Of a stretch of 42,375 nt of DNA, positions 16,722-23,977 are shown piece by piece. The notes below the pieces were generated by a model, which was not told the origin of the DNA, did not search any database, and saw only the letters and a program-made list of their open reading frames with translations. The first letter of the stretch is position 1. Each line of letters begins with the position of its first letter. The DNA is from CAZPUI01 sp964415525. GTDB lineage: Bacteria > Acidobacteriota > Holophagae > Holophagales > Holophagaceae. The stretch covers positions 1 through 42,375 of the forward strand of contig CAYQAS010000024.1 in assembly GCA_964415525.1 (NCBI GenBank), in the 5' to 3' direction. The position numbers and the translations under genes were made by a program.

Positions 16722-18851
16722 TTGGACGACAGTCGCAAGCAAATAACCGATCAGGCATTTCAGGTTCAGGGCATTAGTTGCCTGGATTGCGCTCAAAAGT
16801 TCGAACAGGCTGTGCGGCAGCTGCCTGGTGTAACCCAGGCAACGCTCAACCCGCTGACAGGAAAGCTGTGCGTGGTGGGAACCGCCGATTTGACGGCGAT
16901 TCGCCGGCTGGGCAGCGAGGAAGGCTACAGCATCATGCCGGAAAAGGCTGGGCTGGACCCGGCGGCAACGATAAGACAGAGTGACAGCGAGCTTTGGCGG
17001 GCGCTCGGTTCGGGTGTGGCGCTGGCTGCCGGATTTAGCCTGGAAAAGCTGACCGGGCCGCAAGGAGTGTATTTGGCGCTGTATCTTACAGCGATACTGC
17101 TGGGCGGCTGGGGCAATTTCCGCAAGGCGGCCCGGGCGCTGCCGCGCGGCAATTTTAATATGAGCGTGCTGATGAGCATCGCCGTTATCGGGGCACTGGC
17201 GATCGGCCAGTATGAGGAAGGCGCCTCGGTGGCCTTTTTGTACGCGGTGTCAGAAATGTTGGAAGCCTGGACGATGGACAAAGCGCGCCGTTCGATCCAG
17301 GGCCTGATGGAACTTGCCCCCGGCGTGGCCCGGATTCGTCGGGGCGGCGAAGAAATAAACGTCCATGTGAGGGAAATTGTCACCGGTGATGTGATGATAG
17401 TGCGGCCGGGCGACCAAATCGCCATGGACGGCATCGTTCTCAGCGGCAAATCCAGGGTCAACCAGGCGGCGATCACCGGCGAGTCGTTGCCATTGGTAAA
17501 AAGCCTTGGCGATGCGGTTTTCGCCGGCACGTTAAACGGACCAGGCGCCATGGAAGTGACGGTGACCAAGTTGGTGCAGGACACGACGTTGGCCCGTATC
17601 ATCCAGATGGTGGAGAATGCACAGGCCCAGCGGGCGCCGTCGCAGGCGTTTGTGGAAAAGTTCGCTGCCGTATATACGCCGTTGGTCCTAGTGCTGGCAG
17701 CCGTTATCGTGTTCTTTCCGACGCTGCTCTTGGGCTATGAATGGGCGCCCTGGATATACCGGGGGTTAGCTCTGCTTGTGGTCGCTTGTCCCTGCGCACT
17801 GGTGGTTTCGACACCGGTAGCGATCGTCAGCGCGATTGCCACCGCCGCCCGACATGGCGTGCTGATCAAAGGCGGGATTCATCTGGAAGCGGCTGGGACG
17901 TTGCAGGCGATCGCGTTTGATAAGACAGGCACCCTGACCCGGGGCGAGCCGGTCGTAACGGATATCGTGGCGGTGGGGGACTGGGAGGAAGCTGAACTGC
18001 TAAGTCGGGCCGCCGACCTGGAAGCACGTTCGGAGCATCCATTAGCGGCAGCGATTGTGAAAGCGGCCGAGCTGCAGGGGATCCAAGTGACACCAGCCGA
18101 TGATTTTACCGCAATTGTCGGTCGCGGCGGCCAGGCGACGGTCGGGGGAGAGCTGATATACATCGGCAACAGCCTGTTGTTTAGTGAACTGGGTATCGAA
18201 ACATTATCAGTTGCCGACACAATCGAGCGACTGCGACGCGAGGGTAAGATAGCAGTACTTGTCGGCACGACAGAGGAAATTAAAGGAGTCATTGCGGTGG
18301 CCGATACAGTCCGGCCGGATAGCGCCGCAACGCTCAGTGCATTAAAAAACGCCGGGATTCAGCATACGATCATGCTGACCGGCGATCACCCAATGGCTGC
18401 GCGGGCGATTGCCGCGCAGGTCGGAGTCGATGAATTTCGGGCCGAGCTGCTGCCCGAGGATAAACTGGCTGCGATAAAGGAACTGCTGGTGCAGTACGGC
18501 CAGGTGGCAATGGTCGGTGATGGGATCAACGATGCACCGGCGCTGGCCCTGTCGACGGTCGGCATTGCCATGGGCGGCGCGGGAACGGATACGGCGCTGG
18601 AGACTGCGGATATCGTGCTGATGGCCGATGACCTTAGCAAGCTGCCCTTTACCATCGAACTAAGCCGCCAGGCGCTAAAGATTATCCGGCAGAATATCGG
18701 TTTTTCCATCTGCATCAAACTTGTGGCTGTGCTGGCAGTTTTCCCCGGCTGGCTGACATTGTGGCTGGCGATTTTGGCTGATATGGGGGCGACCATATTG
18801 GTGACGCTGAACAGCCTGCGCTTGCTGCGAATAGAGCGAAAAGACGACTAA
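16722..18851 (+). CDS. cadA: Zn2+/Cd2+/Pb2+-exporting P1B-type ATPase (CadA/ZntA)
   Basis: This 709-residue P-type ATPase has one N-terminal HMA domain (QGISCLDCAQKF, CxxC), the transmembrane metal site ACPCALVVSTP, phosphorylation motif FDKTGTLTRGEP, SEHPLAAAI for nucleotide binding and MVGDGINDAPALA. The last helix carries LADMGATILVTLNSLRL; this Asp is diagnostic of the divalent-metal P1B-2 group, as opposed to the Cu+ pumps at 23978 and 33771. It would expel Zn, Cd or Pb across the inner membrane. The start is a TTG at 16722, since no ATG precedes the HMA domain. GGAG lies about 10 nt upstream inside the acetyltransferase gene, whose stop is 1 nt away. It converges with the next gene with only 4 nt between stops. 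Confidence 0.92.
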   Translation: MDDSRKQITDQAFQVQGISCLDCAQKFEQAVRQLPGVTQATLNPLTGKLCVVGTADLTAIRRLGSEEGYSIMPEKAGLDPAATIRQSDSELWRALGSGVALAAGFSLEKLTGPQGVYLALYLTAILLGGWGNFRKAARALPRGNFNMSVLMSIAVIGALAIGQYEEGASVAFLYAVSEMLEAWTMDKARRSIQGLMELAPGVARIRRGGEEINVHVREIVTGDVMIVRPGDQIAMDGIVLSGKSRVNQAAITGESLPLVKSLGDAVFAGTLNGPGAMEVTVTKLVQDTTLARIIQMVENAQAQRAPSQAFVEKFAAVYTPLVLVLAAVIVFFPTLLLGYEWAPWIYRGLALLVVACPCALVVSTPVAIVSAIATAARHGVLIKGGIHLEAAGTLQAIAFDKTGTLTRGEPVVTDIVAVGDWEEAELLSRAADLEARSEHPLAAAIVKAAELQGIQVTPADDFTAIVGRGGQATVGGELIYIGNSLLFSELGIETLSVADTIERLRREGKIAVLVGTTEEIKGVIAVADTVRPDSAATLSALKNAGIQHTIMLTGDHPMAARAIAAQVGVDEFRAELLPEDKLAAIKELLVQYGQVAMVGDGINDAPALALSTVGIAMGGAGTDTALETADIVLMADDLSKLPFTIELSRQALKIIRQNIGFSICIKLVAVLAVFPGWLTLWLAILADMGATILVTLNSLRLLRIERKDD

Positions 18852-18855
18852 GTTA

Positions 18856-19725
18856 TCAGGGTTGTTGTGATTTTGAGCGCTTCTCGCGCAGTTTTGCGAA
18901 GTAATGGTCCATCTCGATCGCAAATATCGTCTGGGGCCTTTGAAACAAAGCAACAAATGCTTTGTCCGAACTCATTCCCTGGTTGAGCAGGCGGTAATAC
19001 TGCAATACCGCTTCAAAGTCGGTTCCAGTCAAATGATGCAGCATTAACAGCGACATTTGGTAGACCGGATAGCCTTGCTGGGACAGGGCGGAAAAATCGG
19101 CGTAATTCGAGGACATCAACTGCTGGGAGGAGGGAATGGCGTTGGCGGCAAAGACCCTTATGGCTGTTTTCGCCAGGGAGATTTTCGCTTCCTCCAACCC
19201 GGCTTTTTCGCGGGCAATCACCTGAAACAGCTCCGGCGCGGCTTCCACCATCCAGTTGGCTGTTGTTTGTCGACCAAACTGGCTTTGCACCTGGTGAAAG
19301 ATTTCGTGCGGTAGCACGCGGAACACTTCAGCTCGGTTGGCATGCAGCGCTGATGTGCCTTTTAGCAGGATCAGTGGACGGTTGCCCAGACTGATGCCGG
19401 CGGTTGATTGGGCGGTATGGCGGGCTTTCTCAGCTGAATAGCCGTATTGTTGCAGGACTTTTTCATAGGTTGCCTGATCGGCAGTCACCAGTACCGTGAC
19501 CGGCTGACGCAGCGGCAGACGGTATTCGGTAAGCATGTCGGCCACCAGGTCGACGGCGGCTTCAACATGGATGCGGGTTTGTGCCGGCACGTCCGGGTCA
19601 TACTGGATTTGCAGCCAGGATCGTTCTGCCGCCTGGACCGGGGGGAGCGGTGTCGCCACGGTCCAGAGGAACAGGCCTAACAGCAGGACTAGGCAGAATC
19701 TTGACGAGAAACGGCGAAAAATCAT
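18856..19725 (-). CDS. Exported metallopeptidase-like protein (HExxH, peptidase-MA/gluzincin-like)
   Basis: The 289-residue protein begins with a signal peptide (basic start, hydrophobic VLLLGLFLWTVATPL, cleavage near VQAA). LPHEIFHQVQ contains the HExxH zinc-binding motif. About 20 residues on, NWMVEAAPELFQ supplies a Glu in a position suiting the third zinc ligand of a gluzincin. The rest (DPDVPAQTRIHVEAAVDLVADML...VTVLVTADQATYEKVL) resembles peptidase-MA/DUF1570-type exported proteins. A protease role is plausible but unproven. The gene lies 46 nt downstream of the MORN-protein gene on the same strand, so they may form an operon. It converges with the P-ATPase gene. Confidence 0.6.
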   Translation of the reverse strand: MIFRRFSSRFCLVLLLGLFLWTVATPLPPVQAAERSWLQIQYDPDVPAQTRIHVEAAVDLVADMLTEYRLPLRQPVTVLVTADQATYEKVLQQYGYSAEKARHTAQSTAGISLGNRPLILLKGTSALHANRAEVFRVLPHEIFHQVQSQFGRQTTANWMVEAAPELFQVIAREKAGLEEAKISLAKTAIRVFAANAIPSSQQLMSSNYADFSALSQQGYPVYQMSLLMLHHLTGTDFEAVLQYYRLLNQGMSSDKAFVALFQRPQTIFAIEMDHYFAKLREKRSKSQQP

Positions 19726-19771
19726 CGCGCAAGTCCCCTTTTTCAGCAGCGGTGAGTCATGGATTCAGCGA

Positions 19772-20953
19772 TCAGTAATCGGTCTTGGTCGTAGTCGCCG
19801 TGAAAGTGTAAAGCTTTTTGTAAACCGGGCCATAGCCATAGTATAAGACTAAGTTGAAGGGACGTTTGACGATGTCCCGCAGGGCAGCGTCCTGATTGTT
19901 GAATGCGAAATTTGCCTTGTCATAGCCGAGTCGTTCGATTTTCAGGCCAATGAAATTGCCCTCCTGAAACTCCCACACCACCATGCTGTCGATGAATTTG
20001 CCGATTTCCTTTGATGGGGCGCCGTAGCGCTCGCTGAGGTCTTTTTTCACGGCTTCGAAATTGCTGAGGATGTCCTGTTCGGTGTTGAAAAGCGCGACTT
20101 TGCCGAGAAAAAACTTGTCTTGGTAGCTGTAGGTAAAGATAAAGGCAGGCTCGTTGTTGAATTTGCTGAGGAAATAGGTGTACTCGGTACCGTCGGTAGC
20201 TTTGCCACCGCCCCAGTACACACCGTTCTTGAAAAAGAACAAATTGGTGGTAAGATAGTTGCCGGGGCGGCTTTTCATTGCTTTTTCGGCCTCTTCGCGG
20301 CTAACGCCCCAGGGGATGTTGATGAAACCTTTGAGCGTCCGGGTCAGCGCCGGGTCGTTGGCTGGAAAATTGTTGCTCCATTCACCCTGATATTTTACTT
20401 TTCCGTCCGGTCCGGTTAATTTGCCTAAGCCGTTGCGTTTCCCTGCCGCCCAGTCTCCGTCGTAAACCTCGCCGTTTTTGTAACGATAGATTCCTTTGCC
20501 GTGAAACTCATCCAGGTAGAACTCGCCATCATAGCTCTCGCCGTTGTAACGCATGGCGCCGCGAACGCGTTCGCCGTCTTTGTACTCGGCATCAAGGGCG
20601 AGTCCGAAGTTCCAACGCAACGAGGCTTTGCCGTTCGGCACGCCGCCGACCATGGTCATGGTGCCATCGATGCTGATAACGGTTTTTTCATTGGGAATTT
20701 GATAAAACTTGATTTGGATCGGGCCTTCGCCTTCCGCCAGATTGTCTTTGCACGGACCATCCCAACGGATTTCGGTGATTTTTAAATCCTTGGCGTGGAC
20801 GGGGATGCTGAAGCGGCAACCGTTCGTCTTATTGGCGTTCCAGACTTGCTCGGCAAATACGGTAGATGCAGTCGTTGCGAACAGCAGGGCAACACCGAAC
20901 AACAAAAGAAAAAATTGACCTTGGCGATTCACCACAGGACTCGCTCCCTTCAT
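19772..20953 (-). CDS. Exported MORN-repeat protein
   Basis: The 393 residues begin with a signal peptide (FFLLLFGVALLFATTAS, cleavage near VFAE). Residues about 130-200 contain MORN-type repeats with the recurring YxGE(W/F)xxxxxxGxG pattern: YNGESYDGEFYLDEFHGKG, YKNGEVYDGDWAAGKRNGLG and KYQGEWSNN. The C-terminal half, from about residue 210 (GFINIPWGVSREEAEKAM to the end), is a separate domain I cannot name. Its opening (IPWGVSREEAEKAM) resembles exported lipoprotein-like domains found in Negativicutes and Deltaproteobacteria. It would act outside the cytoplasmic membrane, and its function is unknown. It heads the minus-strand pair with the HExxH protein. The 228-nt gap to the divergent phosphatase gene shows no promoter I can support. 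Confidence 0.62.
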   Translation of the reverse strand: MKGASPVVNRQGQFFLLLFGVALLFATTASTVFAEQVWNANKTNGCRFSIPVHAKDLKITEIRWDGPCKDNLAEGEGPIQIKFYQIPNEKTVISIDGTMTMVGGVPNGKASLRWNFGLALDAEYKDGERVRGAMRYNGESYDGEFYLDEFHGKGIYRYKNGEVYDGDWAAGKRNGLGKLTGPDGKVKYQGEWSNNFPANDPALTRTLKGFINIPWGVSREEAEKAMKSRPGNYLTTNLFFFKNGVYWGGGKATDGTEYTYFLSKFNNEPAFIFTYSYQDKFFLGKVALFNTEQDILSNFEAVKKDLSERYGAPSKEIGKFIDSMVVWEFQEGNFIGLKIERLGYDKANFAFNNQDAALRDIVKRPFNLVLYYGYGPVYKKLYTFTATTTKTDY

Positions 20954-21181
20954 CTGAATTTACAGTGATCGTGGCTGCAACCGGATACAAAGCGCGGGAC
21001 AATTCAAGATAATAAGTGTTTCCACACCGGAAAACAGATTCCTGCAAATACATAGGAAAGGGATTTTTCCCGGCAATAGCGAATTGTAAGCAAAGCAAAT
21101 TACTATCAAGGGATTGCGTTGAGGAGCCGAAGTATTAATGGTCTGGAAGCTAGCGAACCCGCCACGGCAGGGAAAGGTTGA

Positions 21182-23548
21182 ATGATGAAAAAGGGTTTTT
21201 GGCCGCTGATGTATGGAGGGGTGCTTGTTGTCACGCTCTGGCTGGCAACGGCAGCAATTATAGTCCGGGGTTTTGATTTGGAGACTCGCGAAATCAACCG
21301 AAATAACAATCAGCTGGCCCGCAGTCTGGAAGAACATGTCCGCAGTTCTCTTTACGCTGCGGATGCCAAATTGCTGTTGATGAAGTCGGAGTATGAACGC
21401 GCCGGAGTAACGCCGGCAGTGGGTATAGCCATGCAGTCGGTTATTCCCAATCCGTTGCTGCTGCAGAGCCTGATCCTCGATGTGCAGGGCATAGTTGTCG
21501 GCAGCACTTATCAGGAGTCTCAGGGAATAGCTTATGCCGACCGGTCGTATTTTCAGATTCACCGGCAAAGTGACAAGGGTCAGCTCTATATCAGCAAGCC
21601 GATGCAGGGTAAGATAACCGGGAAAACGTCGATTTATCTCAGTCGTCGTCTCGAAGCTCCGGATGGCAGTTTTGCCGGGGTGGTGGCGCTGGCGGTAGAT
21701 CCTGAATATTTTTCCAGCTTCTATCGTTCGATGGAACTGCAGACTGGTCGACTGGTGAGGGTTGTCGGTGCGGATGGAATCGTCAGGGCCAGCTGGAACC
21801 ACCGGATGAACGAACTGGGACAGGATATAAGCGGCGGGGCGTTGTTCCAGGCACTGGGGAAAAACCGCAGCGGGATCTATCAGTCGCCGGGAATCCACTA
21901 TGGGGTGGATCGGTTTTTCAGTTACCGCCTGATGGCCGATTATCCATTGATCGTTCAGGTTGGTTATGAAACGGAGCTTGCTTTGGCAGATTATCGCCAG
22001 CGGCGCAATACCTTCCTGTGGATTGCACTGCTCGGCTCATTGCTTGTTGCTTTTTTCACCATCCTGGAATTTAGGCGGGAAGTAGCCAAGCAGAAGGCTG
22101 AACTGGCGCTGCGGGACAGTGAGCGATTGAACCGGACGATTTTGCAGACCACGAATGAAGGCTACTGGGTGGTTGACGCCCGCGGCTACGTGGTGGACGT
22201 CAATGAAGCATACTGCCGCATGAGCGGCTATCAACGTGGGGAGTTTCTTGGGTTGCATATCCAGGAAATCGATGCCGACGAACCGGATGATCAGACTCGA
22301 GCCAGGATCGAACGGATTATGCAAAATGGTTCGGAGTGCTTCGAGGTGCGGCATCGCCGCAAAGACGGTAGCGTATTTGTCGTAGAGATCTCTGCGACGT
22401 TGCTTCCCGGCGAATCACCGATGATGGTCTGCTTTTGCCGGGATATCACAGAACGCAAACAGGCAGACCTGGCGCTGCAGCAAAGTGAACAACGATATCG
22501 GGCCCTGATGATGCAGGGATATGATGCTGTCGTTTTGCTTGACTGCGAGACACTGGAAGTGGTTGAAGCCAATCCGGCCTTTGAAAAAATGACCGGTTAT
22601 AAGTTGCCGTTAGAGCAGCCTTTGCACGTTTTTGAACTGTTTGCGGACGAGAAAATTAATATTTTGCGATATCTGGCTGAGATTCATGAGAATGGAATAT
22701 TGTCGCCGAATTTACGGAAAATCCGTACCCGGGGCGGAGGGGTCCGCGAGGTGGAACGGACCGGAATTTTGATAAATTTGGAAGGACGCCGCTATCAACT
22801 GACCACGTTTCGCGATGTAACACAGGAAAAAACAAAACAGCGGGAAATGCATAACGAATTATTGTTGGCTGCGCAGGTACAGCGGGTTTTGCTACCCGAG
22901 ATTCCGCGGTCTCCGCAGTTTCGAATCGAAACGTTATTTAAACCGAGTGGTTTTGTCAGCGGTGACCTGTATTACCTCGAATGGCAGGAATCCTGTCAGG
23001 TATTGCGGGGATTTTTACTTGATATTACCGGCCACGGGATGGCGACGGCGCTACAGACAGCTGCGGTCAATGTCTTGCTGCGCGAACTGATGGATTTACC
23101 TCAAACCCTTGATTTGTCGGGACAGTTGGCCTGGCTGAACCGGCGGATACCGCGTTATGTCGACGAGAGTACATTTGTTGCGGCTATCGGTTTTGAACTT
23201 GATTTTATACAGGCAGAACTGCGTTTTGCGGCGGCCGGTATCAGCCAATTCCTGTTCAATGCGGAGCGGATTGAGGTGCCAGGCCTTTACCTGGGGATCA
23301 ATGAAGACGAGGAGTACGAGCTTCGACGGTTACCTGTGCAAGCCGCTGACTCTATTTGCTTCCTGACTGATGGGATTACTGATATCTTTGATGTCGAAAA
23401 ACTGTGGGGAGAAATGCGGGCAGAGAACGTTTGCCAGCTATTTAATGAAACAGAGATGAAAACAAAGACCAAAGATGATGCTACGGCGGTCAGTATCACG
23501 ATAAATCAATTCAAAAGAGGCAGGGGCCCGTCGATAGGCGCTGAGTAA
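21182..23548 (+). CDS. Membrane Cache-PAS-PAS-PP2C phosphatase
   Basis: A helix at about 8-28 and another at about 280-297 bracket an extracytoplasmic double-Cache-like sensor domain (LRSL-type helix, then ILDVQGIVVGSTYQ, YADRSYFQIHRQ, YISKPMQGKITGKTSIYLSR). PAS (about 305-425, FCRDITERKQA) and a second PAS (about 435-550, TFRDVTQEKTK) lead into a SpoIIE/RsbU-type phosphatase (about 560-775; VSGDLYYLEW, LDITGHGMATALQ, FLTDGITDIF, KDDATAVSI). It has no HATPase. It is the fifth phosphatase of this kind in the window and the second with an extracytoplasmic sensor. AAAGG lies close to the first ATG at 21182; the second ATG at 21185 is an equally possible start. It stands alone, ending in a terminator at 23561. 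Confidence 0.86.
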   Translation: MMKKGFWPLMYGGVLVVTLWLATAAIIVRGFDLETREINRNNNQLARSLEEHVRSSLYAADAKLLLMKSEYERAGVTPAVGIAMQSVIPNPLLLQSLILDVQGIVVGSTYQESQGIAYADRSYFQIHRQSDKGQLYISKPMQGKITGKTSIYLSRRLEAPDGSFAGVVALAVDPEYFSSFYRSMELQTGRLVRVVGADGIVRASWNHRMNELGQDISGGALFQALGKNRSGIYQSPGIHYGVDRFFSYRLMADYPLIVQVGYETELALADYRQRRNTFLWIALLGSLLVAFFTILEFRREVAKQKAELALRDSERLNRTILQTTNEGYWVVDARGYVVDVNEAYCRMSGYQRGEFLGLHIQEIDADEPDDQTRARIERIMQNGSECFEVRHRRKDGSVFVVEISATLLPGESPMMVCFCRDITERKQADLALQQSEQRYRALMMQGYDAVVLLDCETLEVVEANPAFEKMTGYKLPLEQPLHVFELFADEKINILRYLAEIHENGILSPNLRKIRTRGGGVREVERTGILINLEGRRYQLTTFRDVTQEKTKQREMHNELLLAAQVQRVLLPEIPRSPQFRIETLFKPSGFVSGDLYYLEWQESCQVLRGFLLDITGHGMATALQTAAVNVLLRELMDLPQTLDLSGQLAWLNRRIPRYVDESTFVAAIGFELDFIQAELRFAAAGISQFLFNAERIEVPGLYLGINEDEEYELRRLPVQAADSICFLTDGITDIFDVEKLWGEMRAENVCQLFNETEMKTKTKDDATAVSITINQFKRGRGPSIGAE

Positions 23549-23560
23549 AAAGTATTCTTC

Positions 23561-23597
23561 AGCAAAGAACCTTGGCATTGCGCCGGGGTTCTTTTTA
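23561..23597 (+). terminator. Rho-independent terminator after the Cache-PP2C gene
   Basis: AAAGAACC (23564-23571) pairs with GGTTCTTT (23587-23594). An inner GGC/GCC pair shortens the loop, and the right arm runs into TTTTT. It ends the phosphatase transcript and insulates the copper operon downstream. Confidence 0.75.
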
Positions 23598-23610
23598 TTG
23601 GGAGAGTATA

Positions 23611-23662
23611 TTGACTGTCAGATTATATTGGCATATACTCAAAATATACCCTACGGGGGTAT
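23611..23662 (+). promoter_or_regulatory. csoR-copA promoter with CsoR-type operator
   Basis: TTGACT (23611-23616) and TATACT (23634-23639) are 17 nt apart. Overlapping the expected start site is a G/C-centred inverted repeat, TATACCC (23644-23650) and GGGTATA (23656-23662), separated by 5 nt. This is the layout of known CsoR operators. CsoR bound here would block the promoter, and Cu(I) would release it. Confidence 0.75.
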
Positions 23663-23692
23663 AGTATAAAGAGTCCGCTGGAGGGGTAAACT

Positions 23693-23962
23693 GTGATCGT
23701 AAATAAAGAGAAAACCGAACTGCGCCATCGGCTAAAAAAAGTCGCCGGCCAGATTAATGGCATTGATAAAATGCTGGATGACGGACGCTATTGCGTGGAC
23801 ATCCTGCAGCAGATCGTCGCGGCGCGGGCCGCGCTGAACAAGGTCGCGTTGATGATTATCGAGAGCCATGCCAAAAGTTGCATCGTCGCGGCGGTCAAAC
23901 AGGACAGGGGCGACCAGAGCATCGACGAACTGATGAACGTATTGAAGCAATTTAATAAATAA
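23693..23962 (+). CDS. csoR: Copper-sensing repressor CsoR
   Basis: The 89-residue all-helical protein belongs to the CsoR/RcnR (DUF156) family. The Cu(I) ligand set Cys34 (YCVDILQQ), His59 and Cys63 (ESHAKSC) matches the C-H-C pattern of true CsoR rather than the RcnR His set. The start is a GTG at 23693 with GGAGGGG about 6 nt upstream. The gene sits directly behind an operator-like palindrome and 15 nt before copA, so the protein presumably represses its own operon and dissociates when copper rises. Confidence 0.92.
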   Translation: MIVNKEKTELRHRLKKVAGQINGIDKMLDDGRYCVDILQQIVAARAALNKVALMIIESHAKSCIVAAVKQDRGDQSIDELMNVLKQFNK

Positions 23963-23977
23963 GGGATCGTGATCATT

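Noticed and set aside
20954..21181. Gap before the Cache-PP2C gene considered for a c-di-GMP riboswitch
   Set aside because: I could not match the GEMM consensus pieces or find a terminator hairpin, so no feature is called in this 228-nt stretch.
20960..21898. 312-codon minus-strand ORF across the start of the Cache-PP2C gene
   Set aside because: It covers the Cache domain on the opposite strand, and the composition is not protein-like. It would also block the intergenic region of the MORN gene.
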